NCBI RefSeq assembly: GCF_006227205.1
Contig: NZ_VCNG01000003.1
Coordinates: 310,001 to 374,000 of the forward strand
Origin: Pseudomonas sp. ICMP22404
Lineage (GTDB): Bacteria; Pseudomonadota; Gammaproteobacteria; Pseudomonadales; Pseudomonadaceae
Length of the DNA stretch: 64,000 nt
Direction: 5' to 3'
This document shows, piece after piece, positions 25,995-34,280 of the stretch. The translations under genes and the position numbers were made by a program. Within the stretch, counting starts at the first letter, position 1. Each line of letters starts with the position of its first letter. The notes beneath the pieces are model-generated. The model was not told the origin of the DNA. It searched no databases and saw only the letters and a list, made by a program, of their open reading frames with translations.

Positions 25995-27299
25995 TTACCA
26001 AATGGGCACGCTGTACGTCACCAGGAACCGTGTCTGGTTTTCATCGCGAAACGCCGCGCTGCCCGGAAAATCATTGCGATAGATCGACTTGCGCGCAAGC
26101 AACCCGACATCCTTCAGCGGGCCGCTCTGGATCACGTACCCCAGCTCCATCTGGAACTCGCGCTCCTTGCGGTCATCGGCACCGAGGGCGGCCAGGTCAA
26201 TGTGGTCACCGCGTACATAGCGCAAGCGCGTCCTCAACCCGGGCACGCCGACCGCGGCGAAGTCGTAGTCATGGATCGCCTGCCAGGTGCGCTCCCGGGC
26301 ATTGAGGAAATCCGAACTCATGGTCATCTCGCTCAACCCCATCAACTCGGTGCCGGACACGTAGGGCGTGGCGGTATCGCCGCTGGCGTGCATGTAGCCC
26401 AGGCTGACCCGATGACCGCCCCAGCGATAGCCGACCAGCGCCGAGACATTGCGGTTGTCCACCTTGCCGGCCTTGGCGGCACCGTCTTCACGGCTGAAGA
26501 AACTGCGCAGGTCCGTGGTCAACATGCCGTCGCCCAGGGTCAGGTTATGCAGCAACGCCAGGGTGTCCTGCTGATACAGGTCCGCCACTTCGGCGTGATA
26601 GGCGCGCAGGCCGAGGTCTTTGGTGATCTGGTAATCACCGCCGACATACGCCATGTGGGAGGCAGTGGCCGCACCGTTGAAACGGCGATTGGGCGACGCG
26701 ATGCTCATCGGCTGGTAATCGGTGGAGTCGCGTCGGTTGATACGATCGATGTAGCCGGTGTTCAGCGTCAGCCCCTCGATGTCCTTGGAACTGAGGGTCG
26801 TGCCGCGGAAGGTCTGCGGCAGCAACCGTGACGGGCTGGCGAACGCAAACGGCAGGAAAATCGATACATCGCCGGTCTTCACGAGGGTCTGGCCGAAGCG
26901 CAGCTTGCCAGTCAGCGCCAGGCGTGAATACTCGTCCGCCGCGCGCTTGTCGCTGCTGGACACCGGCAGCAGTTCGGTGCCGCTGCGATCGGGCGAAGAG
27001 TCGAGCTTGATCCCCAGCAATCCCCGGGCATCCACGCCGACACCGAAGGCACCGGGGGTGAAGCCCGACTCCATGTTCATGATCACCCCCTGGGCCCATT
27101 CCCTGGCCGCCGTCTTGGCACCGTCATCCTTGTAATCGCGGTCCATGTAGTAGTTGCGCAGGGTCAAGGTGCCATGGCTGTCGTCGATGAAGCCCGCGGC
27201 CCACGCAGTGGTCGAGGATAGGCCCAGCCCCAGGACAAGCAGGTGAGCGAGACGTGTAAAGGGGGCTGCTGCACAAGCACCCCGGACAAGGTTCGGCAT
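25995..27299 (-). CDS. OprD-family outer-membrane porin
   Basis: 434 residues. The signal peptide ends at about TTAWAAG. The start of the mature barrel, GFIDDSHGTLTLRNYYMDRDY, is the OprD hallmark, and the protein ends in aromatic YSVPIW as outer-membrane barrels do. OprD porins carry carboxylates, so uptake of ferulate or vanillate fits the location between ferR and an aromatic-acid MFS transporter. The leader has (AAC)3AATAA (plus-strand 27315-27330), a strong Crc/Hfq target. The promoter region holds TGGTTA-N7-TAATGT, resembling the ech operator. Substrate is inferred. Confidence 0.88.
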   Translation of the reverse strand: MPNLVRGACAAAPFTRLAHLLVLGLGLSSTTAWAAGFIDDSHGTLTLRNYYMDRDYKDDGAKTAAREWAQGVIMNMESGFTPGAFGVGVDARGLLGIKLDSSPDRSGTELLPVSSSDKRAADEYSRLALTGKLRFGQTLVKTGDVSIFLPFAFASPSRLLPQTFRGTTLSSKDIEGLTLNTGYIDRINRRDSTDYQPMSIASPNRRFNGAATASHMAYVGGDYQITKDLGLRAYHAEVADLYQQDTLALLHNLTLGDGMLTTDLRSFFSREDGAAKAGKVDNRNVSALVGYRWGGHRVSLGYMHASGDTATPYVSGTELMGLSEMTMSSDFLNARERTWQAIHDYDFAAVGVPGLRTRLRYVRGDHIDLAALGADDRKEREFQMELGYVIQSGPLKDVGLLARKSIYRNDFPGSAAFRDENQTRFLVTYSVPIW

Positions 27300-27419
27300 G
27301 TTCGAAAGTCCTTTTTATTGTTGTTGTTTTTCTGCGGTCCCCACAGCTGGATGAGGACACGGAACAGAAGAATGGAAACCGAGCGCCCTCCCCGTCAATC
27401 CGAAATGACCGATAATCGA

Positions 27420-27438
27420 ACATTAATATCATTAACCA
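27420..27438. promoter_or_regulatory. FerR-like element upstream of the porin
   Basis: On the minus strand TGGTTA-N7-TAATGT: the same spacing as the ech operator, with one change in the first half and an intact TAA in the second. It stands 121 bp before the porin start. Confidence 0.4.
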
Positions 27439-27530
27439 TTTTTACTGTTTTTCTAAAATCAATATTCAACTTACTGATTTTGTTAGTAATACCTGAAAAA
27501 TACCGCACCAGTTCGACACGATTCATTTTT

Positions 27531-27549
27531 TAGTTAGCTTTGTTAATCT
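27531..27549. promoter_or_regulatory. FerR-like element upstream of the MFS gene
   Basis: TAGTTA-N7-TAATCT: the first half is identical to the ech operator, the second keeps TAA. It stands 61-79 bp before the MFS start codon. Confidence 0.45.
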
Positions 27550-27609
27550 GATCCGGCTTACCGGCTGGCTGAGAGTCGGGCCCTGACAAAAACAATAAGA
27601 GGACTTGTC

Positions 27610-28821
27610 ATGAATCATCCGGCGCGTCGTGCGACGCTGACCATCGCCTTGTGTTTCATCGTTGCGCTGATCGAAGGTTTCGACCTGCAATCGGCCGGTA
27701 CCGCGGCTGCCGGCCTGCGGCAGACCTTCGTGCTGGACCCGAAAATGATGGGCTGGGTGTTCAGTGCGGGCATCATCGGGCTGCTGCCCGGGGCCTTCTT
27801 CGGGGGCTGGATCGCAGATCGCATCGGCCGCAAGAAGATCCTTGTCGGCGCCGTGCTGGTGTTCGGTGTGTTTTCCCTCAGCACCGCTTATGTCGAGCAG
27901 TACGCCAGCTTGCTGCTGGTGCGTTTCATGACCGGCCTTGGGCTTGGCGCCGCCCTGCCCAACCTCATCGCCCTGTGCGCCGAGGCCGTGGGTGAACAGC
28001 GACGGGGCACGGCCATCAGCGTGATGTATGCGGGTGTGCCGCTGGGGGGCGCGTTGGCGGCAGTGGTCGCGATGCTGTTCGGTGAACACTGGCAGATGAC
28101 GTTCTTCATCGGTGGCCTGGCACCATTGCTGGTGGTGCCGCTGATGCTGCTGTGGCTGCCGGAATCCAGCGCCTTTCGCCAGACGCAGGATGTCGGCGCC
28201 GAGGCGCGTACCTCGACTGGACAGGCGTTGTTCGGTGACGGTCGGGCCCGTACCACCCTCGCGCTCTGGCTGAGTTATTTCTTCACCCTGACAGTCATGT
28301 ACATGCTGCTCAACTGGCTGCCGTCGCTGCTGCTGGAACAGGGCTTCAGCAAGCCCCAGGCCGGGCTGGTACAGATGCTGTTCAACATCGGCGGAACCCT
28401 CGGCTCGTTGCTCGGCGGCCTGTTGCTGGACCGCTGCAACGGGATCAAGGTGGTGCTGTTCGTCTATGCCGGGTTGTTGAGTGCCCTGGCCGGGGTCGGC
28501 TTGTCGGTCGGTATCGTACCGATGGCCGTCGCCGGATTCTGCGCCGGCCTGTTTGTCATGGCCGCACAGTTGGTGCTGTACGCCTTGGCGCCGCCCTCTT
28601 ATCCGACGGCCGTACGTGCCACCGGCGTCGGTGCGGCAGTTGCCATCGGCCGACTGGGCTCGGTCGCTGGCCCCCTGGCTGCCGGGCAGATCCTGGCGGC
28701 CGGGGCCGGGACCACGGGGGTGTTACTGGCGACGTCGCCGGGGTTGTTGATCGCGGCGTTGGCGGCAATCAGCGTGATGGTTCGCGCGGTGCCGCTGGGT
28801 GGGGTGCAGGCGGCGCGTTGA
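27610..28821 (+). CDS. MFS transporter, aromatic-acid:H+ symporter type
   Basis: 403 residues with 12 predicted membrane helices. FDLQSAGTAAAGLRQTF after the first helix and GGWIADRIGRKKILVGA (the loop 2-3 signature) place it in the aromatic acid:H+ symporter group (PcaK/MhpT-like). Next to ferulate and vanillate genes, it probably imports one of these acids across the inner membrane. AACAATAA at 27591-27598, right before the ribosome site, is a Crc/Hfq target match. It is divergent from an OprD porin, so the two may form an outer/inner membrane uptake pair. Confidence 0.85.
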   Translation: MNHPARRATLTIALCFIVALIEGFDLQSAGTAAAGLRQTFVLDPKMMGWVFSAGIIGLLPGAFFGGWIADRIGRKKILVGAVLVFGVFSLSTAYVEQYASLLLVRFMTGLGLGAALPNLIALCAEAVGEQRRGTAISVMYAGVPLGGALAAVVAMLFGEHWQMTFFIGGLAPLLVVPLMLLWLPESSAFRQTQDVGAEARTSTGQALFGDGRARTTLALWLSYFFTLTVMYMLLNWLPSLLLEQGFSKPQAGLVQMLFNIGGTLGSLLGGLLLDRCNGIKVVLFVYAGLLSALAGVGLSVGIVPMAVAGFCAGLFVMAAQLVLYALAPPSYPTAVRATGVGAAVAIGRLGSVAGPLAAGQILAAGAGTTGVLLATSPGLLIAALAAISVMVRAVPLGGVQAAR

Positions 28822-28826
28822 CTGTC

Positions 28827-29462
28827 TCAATCCGTGGTGCTGGCCGCCAGCACGCTGAGTGTCCGGCGTCGGGGGTTCCAGATGCTGAGGCACCACACGC
28901 CCCACCACTCCAGGCCGTCGTCGAAATAATCACTCCAGGGGTCCCGGGCGGGATCGGGCTCGTCGCTGGCCAGCCAGTCGAGGTTGAAATTGTCGACCCA
29001 GTTCAGTACTTCCACCTCGACGCCCGCCTCAAGCCCGAGCAGGCCGAGCCACTCCCTGAACAGCGCTTGTAACTGACCATCGCCGAAGCGGGTGCCGTAA
29101 GGCGGCTCGCAAAAGGCCTCATACAAGGCAAAAGGCGGTGGATTGTGCGCCTCCCTGTCGGTTCGCATAAGTTGCGCGACCTCCTGCCGGTCCAGCGGCT
29201 TGGCTCGGGCCTTGTCCAAGTCCCAGCTCATGCCGGGAGGCGCGGTATCGGCATAGCGAGGATCGAGGATCATCTGGCGATGTCGCTCCAGCCACAGATG
29301 CCTGATGGCGAGGAATAATTGATCCACGGCCTGGCGGTGATGCACCGGGGTGATCACCTCACCAACCTCCGGGGCGAGCACGATGAATTCAAAGGCGCAC
29401 CCGGCCTCTTCCATCCGCTGGCGCAGCGATGCGCTGGCCTGCTGCTCGATCACTTTCAACAT
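28827..29462 (-). CDS. Hypothetical protein
   Basis: 211 residues from MLKVIEQQAS, chosen for GGAG 6 nt before the ATG. Not recognised. It has no signal peptide or membrane segment. It is acidic, and the C-terminal third is rich in Trp and Asp (WVDNFNLDWLASDEPDPARD, EWWGVWCLSIWNP), suggesting a compact soluble domain. Codon use resembles its neighbours. It ends 5 bp from the convergent MFS gene and is divergent from the CAP-domain gene. No function is proposed. Confidence 0.6.
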   Translation of the reverse strand: MLKVIEQQASASLRQRMEEAGCAFEFIVLAPEVGEVITPVHHRQAVDQLFLAIRHLWLERHRQMILDPRYADTAPPGMSWDLDKARAKPLDRQEVAQLMRTDREAHNPPPFALYEAFCEPPYGTRFGDGQLQALFREWLGLLGLEAGVEVEVLNWVDNFNLDWLASDEPDPARDPWSDYFDDGLEWWGVWCLSIWNPRRRTLSVLAASTTD

Positions 29463-29641
29463 GACGGGCTCCGTTGATCTTCGAGGCACCCCCACCTGGC
29501 GCTAGGCGATACTTCAGATTTTATGGCTTTGAAATGACAATCATGGACTTATTCGGCAGAAAACTGATCCCACTACATGAGGATTGTCCCAAACGGTACC
29601 AGACGGTACTGTCCCGGGATTTTAAAAGAGCGTGAATACCG

Positions 29642-29658
29642 TTGCCCCAGCGGGGCAA
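29642..29658 (+). other. Perfect hairpin in the 5' region of the CAP gene
   Basis: TTGCCCC-AGC-GGGGCAA, a 7-bp stem with a 3-base loop, 43 nt before the start codon and after two direct ACGGTAC copies (29594 and 29604). It has no following T-run on the plus strand, so it is not a terminator; possible RNA stability or regulatory element. Confidence 0.4.
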
Positions 29659-29700
29659 AAATTGCGCATCATAGGCGCCGTCCGCTCAAGGGAGATTTAC

Positions 29701-30552
29701 ATGCGTGCCATTTCATCCATCCTGCGCCTGGCCGTGCTGTCGCTGGGGCTGGCGTTCACCGTCGGAGCCGTGGCGACCGAAGAGACGAAACTGGTCGAGT
29801 CCATCAATCTGTATCGCAGCCAATCCCAAAGCTGCTCGGGCCAGGCCTCCCTGGAGTTGCCGCCGCTGGCGATGGACTCGCGGTTGATCCTGTCGGCCAA
29901 CGGCATTGGCGATCTGCAGCAAGCGCTGGCACGCGCGGCCTATCCGATGGTCAACGTGCAGGCCATCAGCCTGTCCGGCCCCCGCGACGCACAAGCGGCG
30001 ATGAAAGCCGTACAGGAAAGCTTTTGCCAAGTGGTGCTGGACCCACAGTTTGTCGACATCGGCGTCAGCCGGCTGGATCGCGAATGGCGCATTGTGCTGG
30101 CGCGCCCCTTGTTGTCGGGTCGCCTTGCGGACTGGCAGGGCGAAGGCCAGAAGCTGCTGAAGCTGATCAATAGCGCCCGGGCCCAGCCGCGCCGGTGCGG
30201 GAGCGAGGCCTTCGCCGCGACCACACCACTTGCCTGGAACGCCACCCTGGCCCTCGCCGCCGTGAACCACACCCGGGCCATGGCGAACAACAATTTCTTC
30301 GACCACAAGGACCGCGATGGCCGCATGCCGGGCGACCGCGCCGAACTCGCCGGCTATCTCGGCCAATTGATCGGCGAGAACATTGCCGCCGGGCAGGACA
30401 CGGCCCTGAAGGTGGTGGACGGTTGGCTAGCGAGCCCAGGACACTGCGCCAACCTGATGAACCCACAGTTCCGCGAGCTGGGCGCCGGTTATGCCGTGGA
30501 CCCGAAGAGCGATGCGGGCATCTACTGGACCGCCATGTTCGGCACTCAATAG
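29701..30552 (+). CDS. Secreted CAP (SCP/PR-1) domain protein
   Basis: 283 residues from ATG 29701 (GGGAGATTTAC precedes). The signal peptide is MRAISSILRLAVLSLGLAFT...AVA. The C-terminal half is a CAP domain, with LAAVNHTRAMANNNFFDHKDRDG carrying the first His region, IGENIAAGQ the Glu, and WLASPGHCANLMNPQFRELGAG the second His. The N-terminal ~120 residues are a second, unrecognised domain with two Cys (SCSGQ and FCQVV). CAP proteins are extracytoplasmic; bacterial roles are mostly unknown. Probably periplasmic or secreted. Confidence 0.85.
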   Translation: MRAISSILRLAVLSLGLAFTVGAVATEETKLVESINLYRSQSQSCSGQASLELPPLAMDSRLILSANGIGDLQQALARAAYPMVNVQAISLSGPRDAQAAMKAVQESFCQVVLDPQFVDIGVSRLDREWRIVLARPLLSGRLADWQGEGQKLLKLINSARAQPRRCGSEAFAATTPLAWNATLALAAVNHTRAMANNNFFDHKDRDGRMPGDRAELAGYLGQLIGENIAAGQDTALKVVDGWLASPGHCANLMNPQFRELGAGYAVDPKSDAGIYWTAMFGTQ

Positions 30553-30585
30553 CGTGCTAGAGGGGCCGCGCAGCGGCCCCCGGAC

Positions 30586-31479
30586 TTACTCCTTCGCAAA
30601 TATCAACGACCGATGCACCCCCGACCCGGCCCTCACTCCATCGCCCACGGACAGCGCGACCGACCCGAATGGCATCGCCGCATCGCCGCAGGCAAACACC
30701 CCCGGTACGCTGGTTTCGCGGGTCAGGTCAGTCTGGATAAAGGCCCCGAGTGGACCGTCTTCCAGCTCGCAGCCAAGGGACGCGGCCAGCGAGCCAGCCA
30801 CGCGGGTATGCGGCAAGACAAACAGTCCGTCGATCGCCACCACTCGGCCATTTGCCAGAACGACATTGGCCCGCTCTCCCTCTATCCGTTCAACACGTTC
30901 CGACACCAGGGTCACCCCCCGCTGCTCAAGACTGGCCCGCTGTTCCGGGTCGGGCTCGAACGCGCCATTGAGAAAGAACGTGGTAGGCCCCCAATCCGGG
31001 AGCATCAGCGCATGGTGCAGCGACATTTCTGACGTTGCCAACACACCAATAGGGCCTTGCTGCAGTTCATAACCGTGGCAGTAGGGGCAATGGAAGACGC
31101 TTTTACCCCAGCGCTCCGCCAACCCGTCCACCGCCGGCAGATCATCGATGACCCCCGTGGCCAATAGCAGGCGCCGGGCGCTGTAGGATTGGCCCTGAGC
31201 AGTCTCCAGGGTGAAACCACTCGCCTCGGGAACGGCGCTGATGGCAGTGTCCGAGCGCCATTCCACGGTGGAATAGGCCATGAGCTGGGCTCGGGCGTCA
31301 TCGGCGATGTCACCGGGCGCCCGGCCGTCCTGGCCAAGAAAGCCATGGGAGGTTGCGGCGAACCGGTTGCGACGCTGGCCGGCGTCGATCACCAGCACGT
31401 TGCGCCGGGCACGGGCCAGTTGAAGCCCTGCGGACATACCGGCGTAACTGCCGCCTGCGATGATGACGTCGTAGCGCAT
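30586..31479 (-). CDS. FAD/NAD(P)-dependent disulfide oxidoreductase with CPYC motif
   Basis: 297 residues from MRYDVIIAGG (GGAG 4 nt upstream). Two dinucleotide folds: IIAGGSYAGMSAGLQLARA for FAD and a central NADPH lobe (GVLATSEMSLHHALML). FHCPYCHGYEL places the redox CxxC in the second lobe, as in low-molecular-weight thioredoxin reductases; the CPYCHGYE context also resembles GliT-type dithiol oxidases. SLGCELEDGPLG and FACGDAA complete the FAD site. It is divergent from an Rrf2 regulator that probably controls it. The physiological substrate is unknown. Confidence 0.82.
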   Translation of the reverse strand: MRYDVIIAGGSYAGMSAGLQLARARRNVLVIDAGQRRNRFAATSHGFLGQDGRAPGDIADDARAQLMAYSTVEWRSDTAISAVPEASGFTLETAQGQSYSARRLLLATGVIDDLPAVDGLAERWGKSVFHCPYCHGYELQQGPIGVLATSEMSLHHALMLPDWGPTTFFLNGAFEPDPEQRASLEQRGVTLVSERVERIEGERANVVLANGRVVAIDGLFVLPHTRVAGSLAASLGCELEDGPLGAFIQTDLTRETSVPGVFACGDAAMPFGSVALSVGDGVRAGSGVHRSLIFAKE

Positions 31480-31616
31480 GATCGATCTCCAAGGGAAGGG
31501 TCGACGGGATGAAAGTCTCGACACATCGTAAGTTCCTTGAAAAGCACCTGTCAACGATCTCGTAACTTTTGCCATTACAGGCGATACTCGCAGCCGAAGC
31601 CACAGAAAACGCCATC

Positions 31617-32066
31617 ATGAGAACCGACACCCGCCTATCGCGCATGCTCCACGTCCTGATCCACATGGACCGCCACCAGCAATCCGCCACCTCGGACACC
31701 ATCGCCCAGATGTTGGGCACCAACCCGGTGGTGGTGCGCAGGACCATGGCATTGCTCAAGGAACAGGGCTATGTCACCTCGGAAAAAGGCCATCGGGGCG
31801 GCTGGACCCTGAGCAAGCCCCTGTCGGAGATGACCTTGCTCGACATCCACCAAGCCTTGGGCAGTACCTCGATTTTCTCCATCGGCTTGTCCACCGACCA
31901 CCCGCAATGCCTGGTGGAACAGGCGGTGAACGGCGCGTTGACGGAAGCCTTCGATGAGGCCCAGGCGTTGCTGCTCAAGCGTTTGGGCAGCATTACCCTG
32001 GCGCAATTGGCGGAGGATTTTGACCGGCGCTTCCGAGACACGCCCACGCCCGCGCCTCACCGCTGA
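31617..32066 (+). CDS. Rrf2-family transcriptional regulator
   Basis: 149 residues from MRTDTRLSRM. The winged helix SDTIAQMLGTNPVVVRRTMALLKEQGYV followed by GHRGGWTLSKPLSEMTLLDI is typical Rrf2. Only one Cys is present (PQCLVEQ), so the three-Cys iron-sulfur cluster of IscR or NsrR is absent, and it more likely senses a small molecule or thiol modification, as YwnA-like members do. It is divergent from the CPYC flavoprotein with a 137-bp gap. Confidence 0.85.
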   Translation: MRTDTRLSRMLHVLIHMDRHQQSATSDTIAQMLGTNPVVVRRTMALLKEQGYVTSEKGHRGGWTLSKPLSEMTLLDIHQALGSTSIFSIGLSTDHPQCLVEQAVNGALTEAFDEAQALLLKRLGSITLAQLAEDFDRRFRDTPTPAPHR

Positions 32067-32075
32067 CCCCAGCAT

Positions 32076-32102
32076 AAAAAACGCCGCTCAATGAGCGGCG
32101 TT
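32076..32102. terminator. Bidirectional intrinsic terminator
   Basis: ACGCCGCTC-AAT-GAGCGGCGT, a 9-bp perfect stem. The A-run 32076-32081 gives a U-tract for mqo on the minus strand; plus-strand TTCTTGT after the stem is a weaker tract for the Rrf2 gene. Confidence 0.85.
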
Positions 32103-32129
32103 CTTGTACAGCACCAGACAATGTCCGGT

Positions 32130-33773
32130 TTACAGCGCCATGTCGGCCGCTGGGTTGCCGTCGTTTTTGGCTGCCGGCTTGGCCGGTGCCGCCGGGGTAC
32201 CTGGCTTGCCGATCGCCGGTGGCGGATCCAGTTGCAGGACCTCGCTGGTGTAAGCCCATTCCTGAGCCACGCGCTCAGGGCTGTCGTTGAGCTTGGTGCC
32301 GTAGCTTGGCACGATCTGGTGCAGCTTCTCCTGCCAGGCCGGGCTGGCGACCTTGTCCTTGAAGACCTTCTCCAGCACGCTCAGCATGATCGGTGCGGCG
32401 GTCGAAGCACCTGGCGAGGCACCCAGCAGGCCGGCGATGCTGCCGTCCTGGGAGGCAACCACTTCAGTACCGAGTTTCAGCACGCCGCCCTTCTCTTCGT
32501 CACGCTTGATGATCTGCACGCGCTGGCCGGCCTGCCACAGGCGCCAGTCTTCCTGCTTGGCTTCCGGGAAGTATTCCTTCAGTGCATTGAAACGGTCTTC
32601 GTCCGACAGCATAAGCTGGCCGGCCAGGTATTCGACCAGTGGGTACTGTTCGATACCGACCTTGGTCATCGGCCAGACGTTGTGGGTCGTGGTGCTGGTC
32701 AGCAGGTCGAAGTACGAACCGTTCTTCAGGAACTTGGTGGAAAACGTCGCGAACGGGCCAAACAGGATCACACGCTTGCCATCGAGCACGCGGGTGTCCA
32801 GGTGCGGAACCGACATCGGTGGCGCGCCAACCGAAGCCTTGCCGTAGGCCTTCGCCAGGTGCAGTTGGGCGACGGTCGGGTTCTCGGTCACCAGGAACGA
32901 ACCACCCACCGGGAAGCCAGCGTATTCGCGGGCTTCCGGAATATCGGACTTCTGCAGCAGATGCAGAGCACCGCCGCCGGCGCCGATGAACACGAACTTG
33001 GCGTCGGTCTCGGTTTCGGTACCGTCCTTCAAGTTCTTGTAGGAAACGCGCCAGGTGCCGTCTTCATTGCGGGTGATGTCTTCCACTTCGCTGGACAGTT
33101 TCAGCGAGAAGTTCGGCTTGGTTTGCAGATAGGCGGCAAACTGGCGGGTGATTTCGCCGAAGTTCACGTCGGTACCCAGTGGACTCCAGGTGGCTGCGAC
33201 TTTCTGGCTCGGATCACGCCCTTGCATCATCAGCGGAACCCACTTGCTGATCTGCGCGGGGTCTTCGGAGTACTGCATACCGGCGAACAACGGGCTGGCC
33301 TGAAGGGCTTCGTAGCGCTTCTTCAGGAAAGCAATGTTGTCGTCGCCCCACAGGAAGCTCATGTGCGGCGTGGAGTTGATGAACGAGCGCGGGTTCTTCA
33401 GCACGCCGTTCTTGACCTGCCAGGACCAGAACTGACGGGAGATCTGGAAGGCTTCGTTGATCTCGATGGCCTTGGCGATCTCGACCTTGCCGTCCTTGTC
33501 TTCCGGCGTGTAGTTCAGCTCGGCCAGCGCGGAGTGACCGGTACCGGCATTGTTCCAGCCATTCGAACTTTCTTCGGCAACACCGTCCAGGCGCTCGACC
33601 ATTTCCATGGTCCAGCCCGGCTCCAGCTCATTGAGCCAGACGCCGAGTGTCGAGCTCATGATGCCCCCACCGATGAGCAGGACGTCCACTTTTTTTGCCT
33701 CGGCGGCGTGCGTGGTCGCAAGACCCATCGCCATCGCCAGGCCCAGTAGCGCCGTGTGTGTTTTCTTCAACAT
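32130..33773 (-). CDS. mqo: Malate:quinone oxidoreductase
   Basis: 547 residues from [11 protein letters not shown] signal-like leader ([19 protein letters not shown]) precedes the FAD motif [37 protein letters not shown] and the C-terminal [19 protein letters not shown] are strong Mqo signatures. It oxidises malate to oxaloacetate at the membrane and passes electrons to ubiquinone. The C-terminal ~25 residues are an Ala/Pro/Lys-rich tail. Single gene, ending in a strong terminator. Confidence 0.95.
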   Translation of the reverse strand: MLKKTHTALLGLAMAMGLATTHAAEAKKVDVLLIGGGIMSSTLGVWLNELEPGWTMEMVERLDGVAEESSNGWNNAGTGHSALAELNYTPEDKDGKVEIAKAIEINEAFQISRQFWSWQVKNGVLKNPRSFINSTPHMSFLWGDDNIAFLKKRYEALQASPLFAGMQYSEDPAQISKWVPLMMQGRDPSQKVAATWSPLGTDVNFGEITRQFAAYLQTKPNFSLKLSSEVEDITRNEDGTWRVSYKNLKDGTETETDAKFVFIGAGGGALHLLQKSDIPEAREYAGFPVGGSFLVTENPTVAQLHLAKAYGKASVGAPPMSVPHLDTRVLDGKRVILFGPFATFSTKFLKNGSYFDLLTSTTTHNVWPMTKVGIEQYPLVEYLAGQLMLSDEDRFNALKEYFPEAKQEDWRLWQAGQRVQIIKRDEEKGGVLKLGTEVVASQDGSIAGLLGASPGASTAAPIMLSVLEKVFKDKVASPAWQEKLHQIVPSYGTKLNDSPERVAQEWAYTSEVLQLDPPPAIGKPGTPAAPAKPAAKNDGNPAADMAL

Positions 33774-34082
33774 GTGTGTATCCCTAGGATGGAACGCCAT
33801 TCCGCCCTCCGGTCTGTTCAAGGATAGACCACGCCTATGGCCGGCAACGCCAGCGTGACGGGTTCGAATGGACTGGAGGATGGACCTACAGGGCCGCGCA
33901 ATACAGCGGCCTCGGTTTATGTCTCTCCGGCACTGACTTCTTGTAGGTCTTGGCTTCAGCTGGGTGAGGGACACTGCAAAACGGTCTTGATCGGGGCTGG
34001 CGTGGCCGTGCCCGATTGTCGCAGCGGGGGGAGTTTACATAATGAAATAACCAGACCGAAGCCTCTTTTTACATTCGGGGCG

Positions 34083-34109
34083 AAAACGCCGACCAAATGG
34101 CGGCGTTTT
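34083..34109. terminator. Probable terminator after the ercA-ercS transcript
   Basis: AAAACGCCG and CGGCGTTTT form a stem with a 9-base loop. The T4 runs on either strand are built into the stem. It lies after the REP pair that follows ercS. Confidence 0.5.
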
Positions 34110-34157
34110 GATGGCGGTCTTCAGCTCGAAAATATTTGAGGGTTACTTGCAAAACCC

Positions 34158-34262
34158 TGTGGGAGCGAGCCTGCTCCGGGCGGCGATCCGACGATGACGG
34201 CGGCACATTCAACATCAATGCAAGCTGACCCACCGCTATCGCGAGCAGGCTCGCTCCCACAG
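34158..34262. repeat. REP pair (GTGGGAGC family)
   Basis: The left half is altered after CTGCTC (CGGGCGGCGATCC); the right half is a perfect GCGAGCAGGCTCGCTCCCAC. Confidence 0.85.
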
Positions 34263-34280
34263 AGGGGGTTGCGGTGGAGG

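Larger units (their letters stand above)
27300..27609. promoter_or_regulatory. AT-rich divergent control region between the porin and MFS genes
   Basis: 310 bp, clearly more AT-rich than its surroundings. It holds two FerR-like elements (27420-27438 facing the porin, 27531-27549 facing the MFS gene) and a Crc/Hfq-type A-rich target beside each start codon. No open frame with a ribosome site was found. Confidence 0.7.
33774..34280. other. 507-bp intergenic region between mqo and ercS
   Basis: It contains the mqo upstream region, a terminator-like hairpin at 34083-34109 and a REP pair at 34158-34262. No open frame with a credible ribosome site or family resemblance was seen in the remaining ~300 bp (33780-34080). 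Confidence 0.6.

Noticed and set aside
29593..29610. ACGGTAC direct repeat as a regulator site
   Set aside because: Only two short copies 3 bp apart with no match elsewhere in the window; too little to claim.
32091..33749. 552-residue open frame opposite mqo
   Set aside because: Antisense shadow; mqo is unmistakable and the frame begins inside the terminator hairpin.
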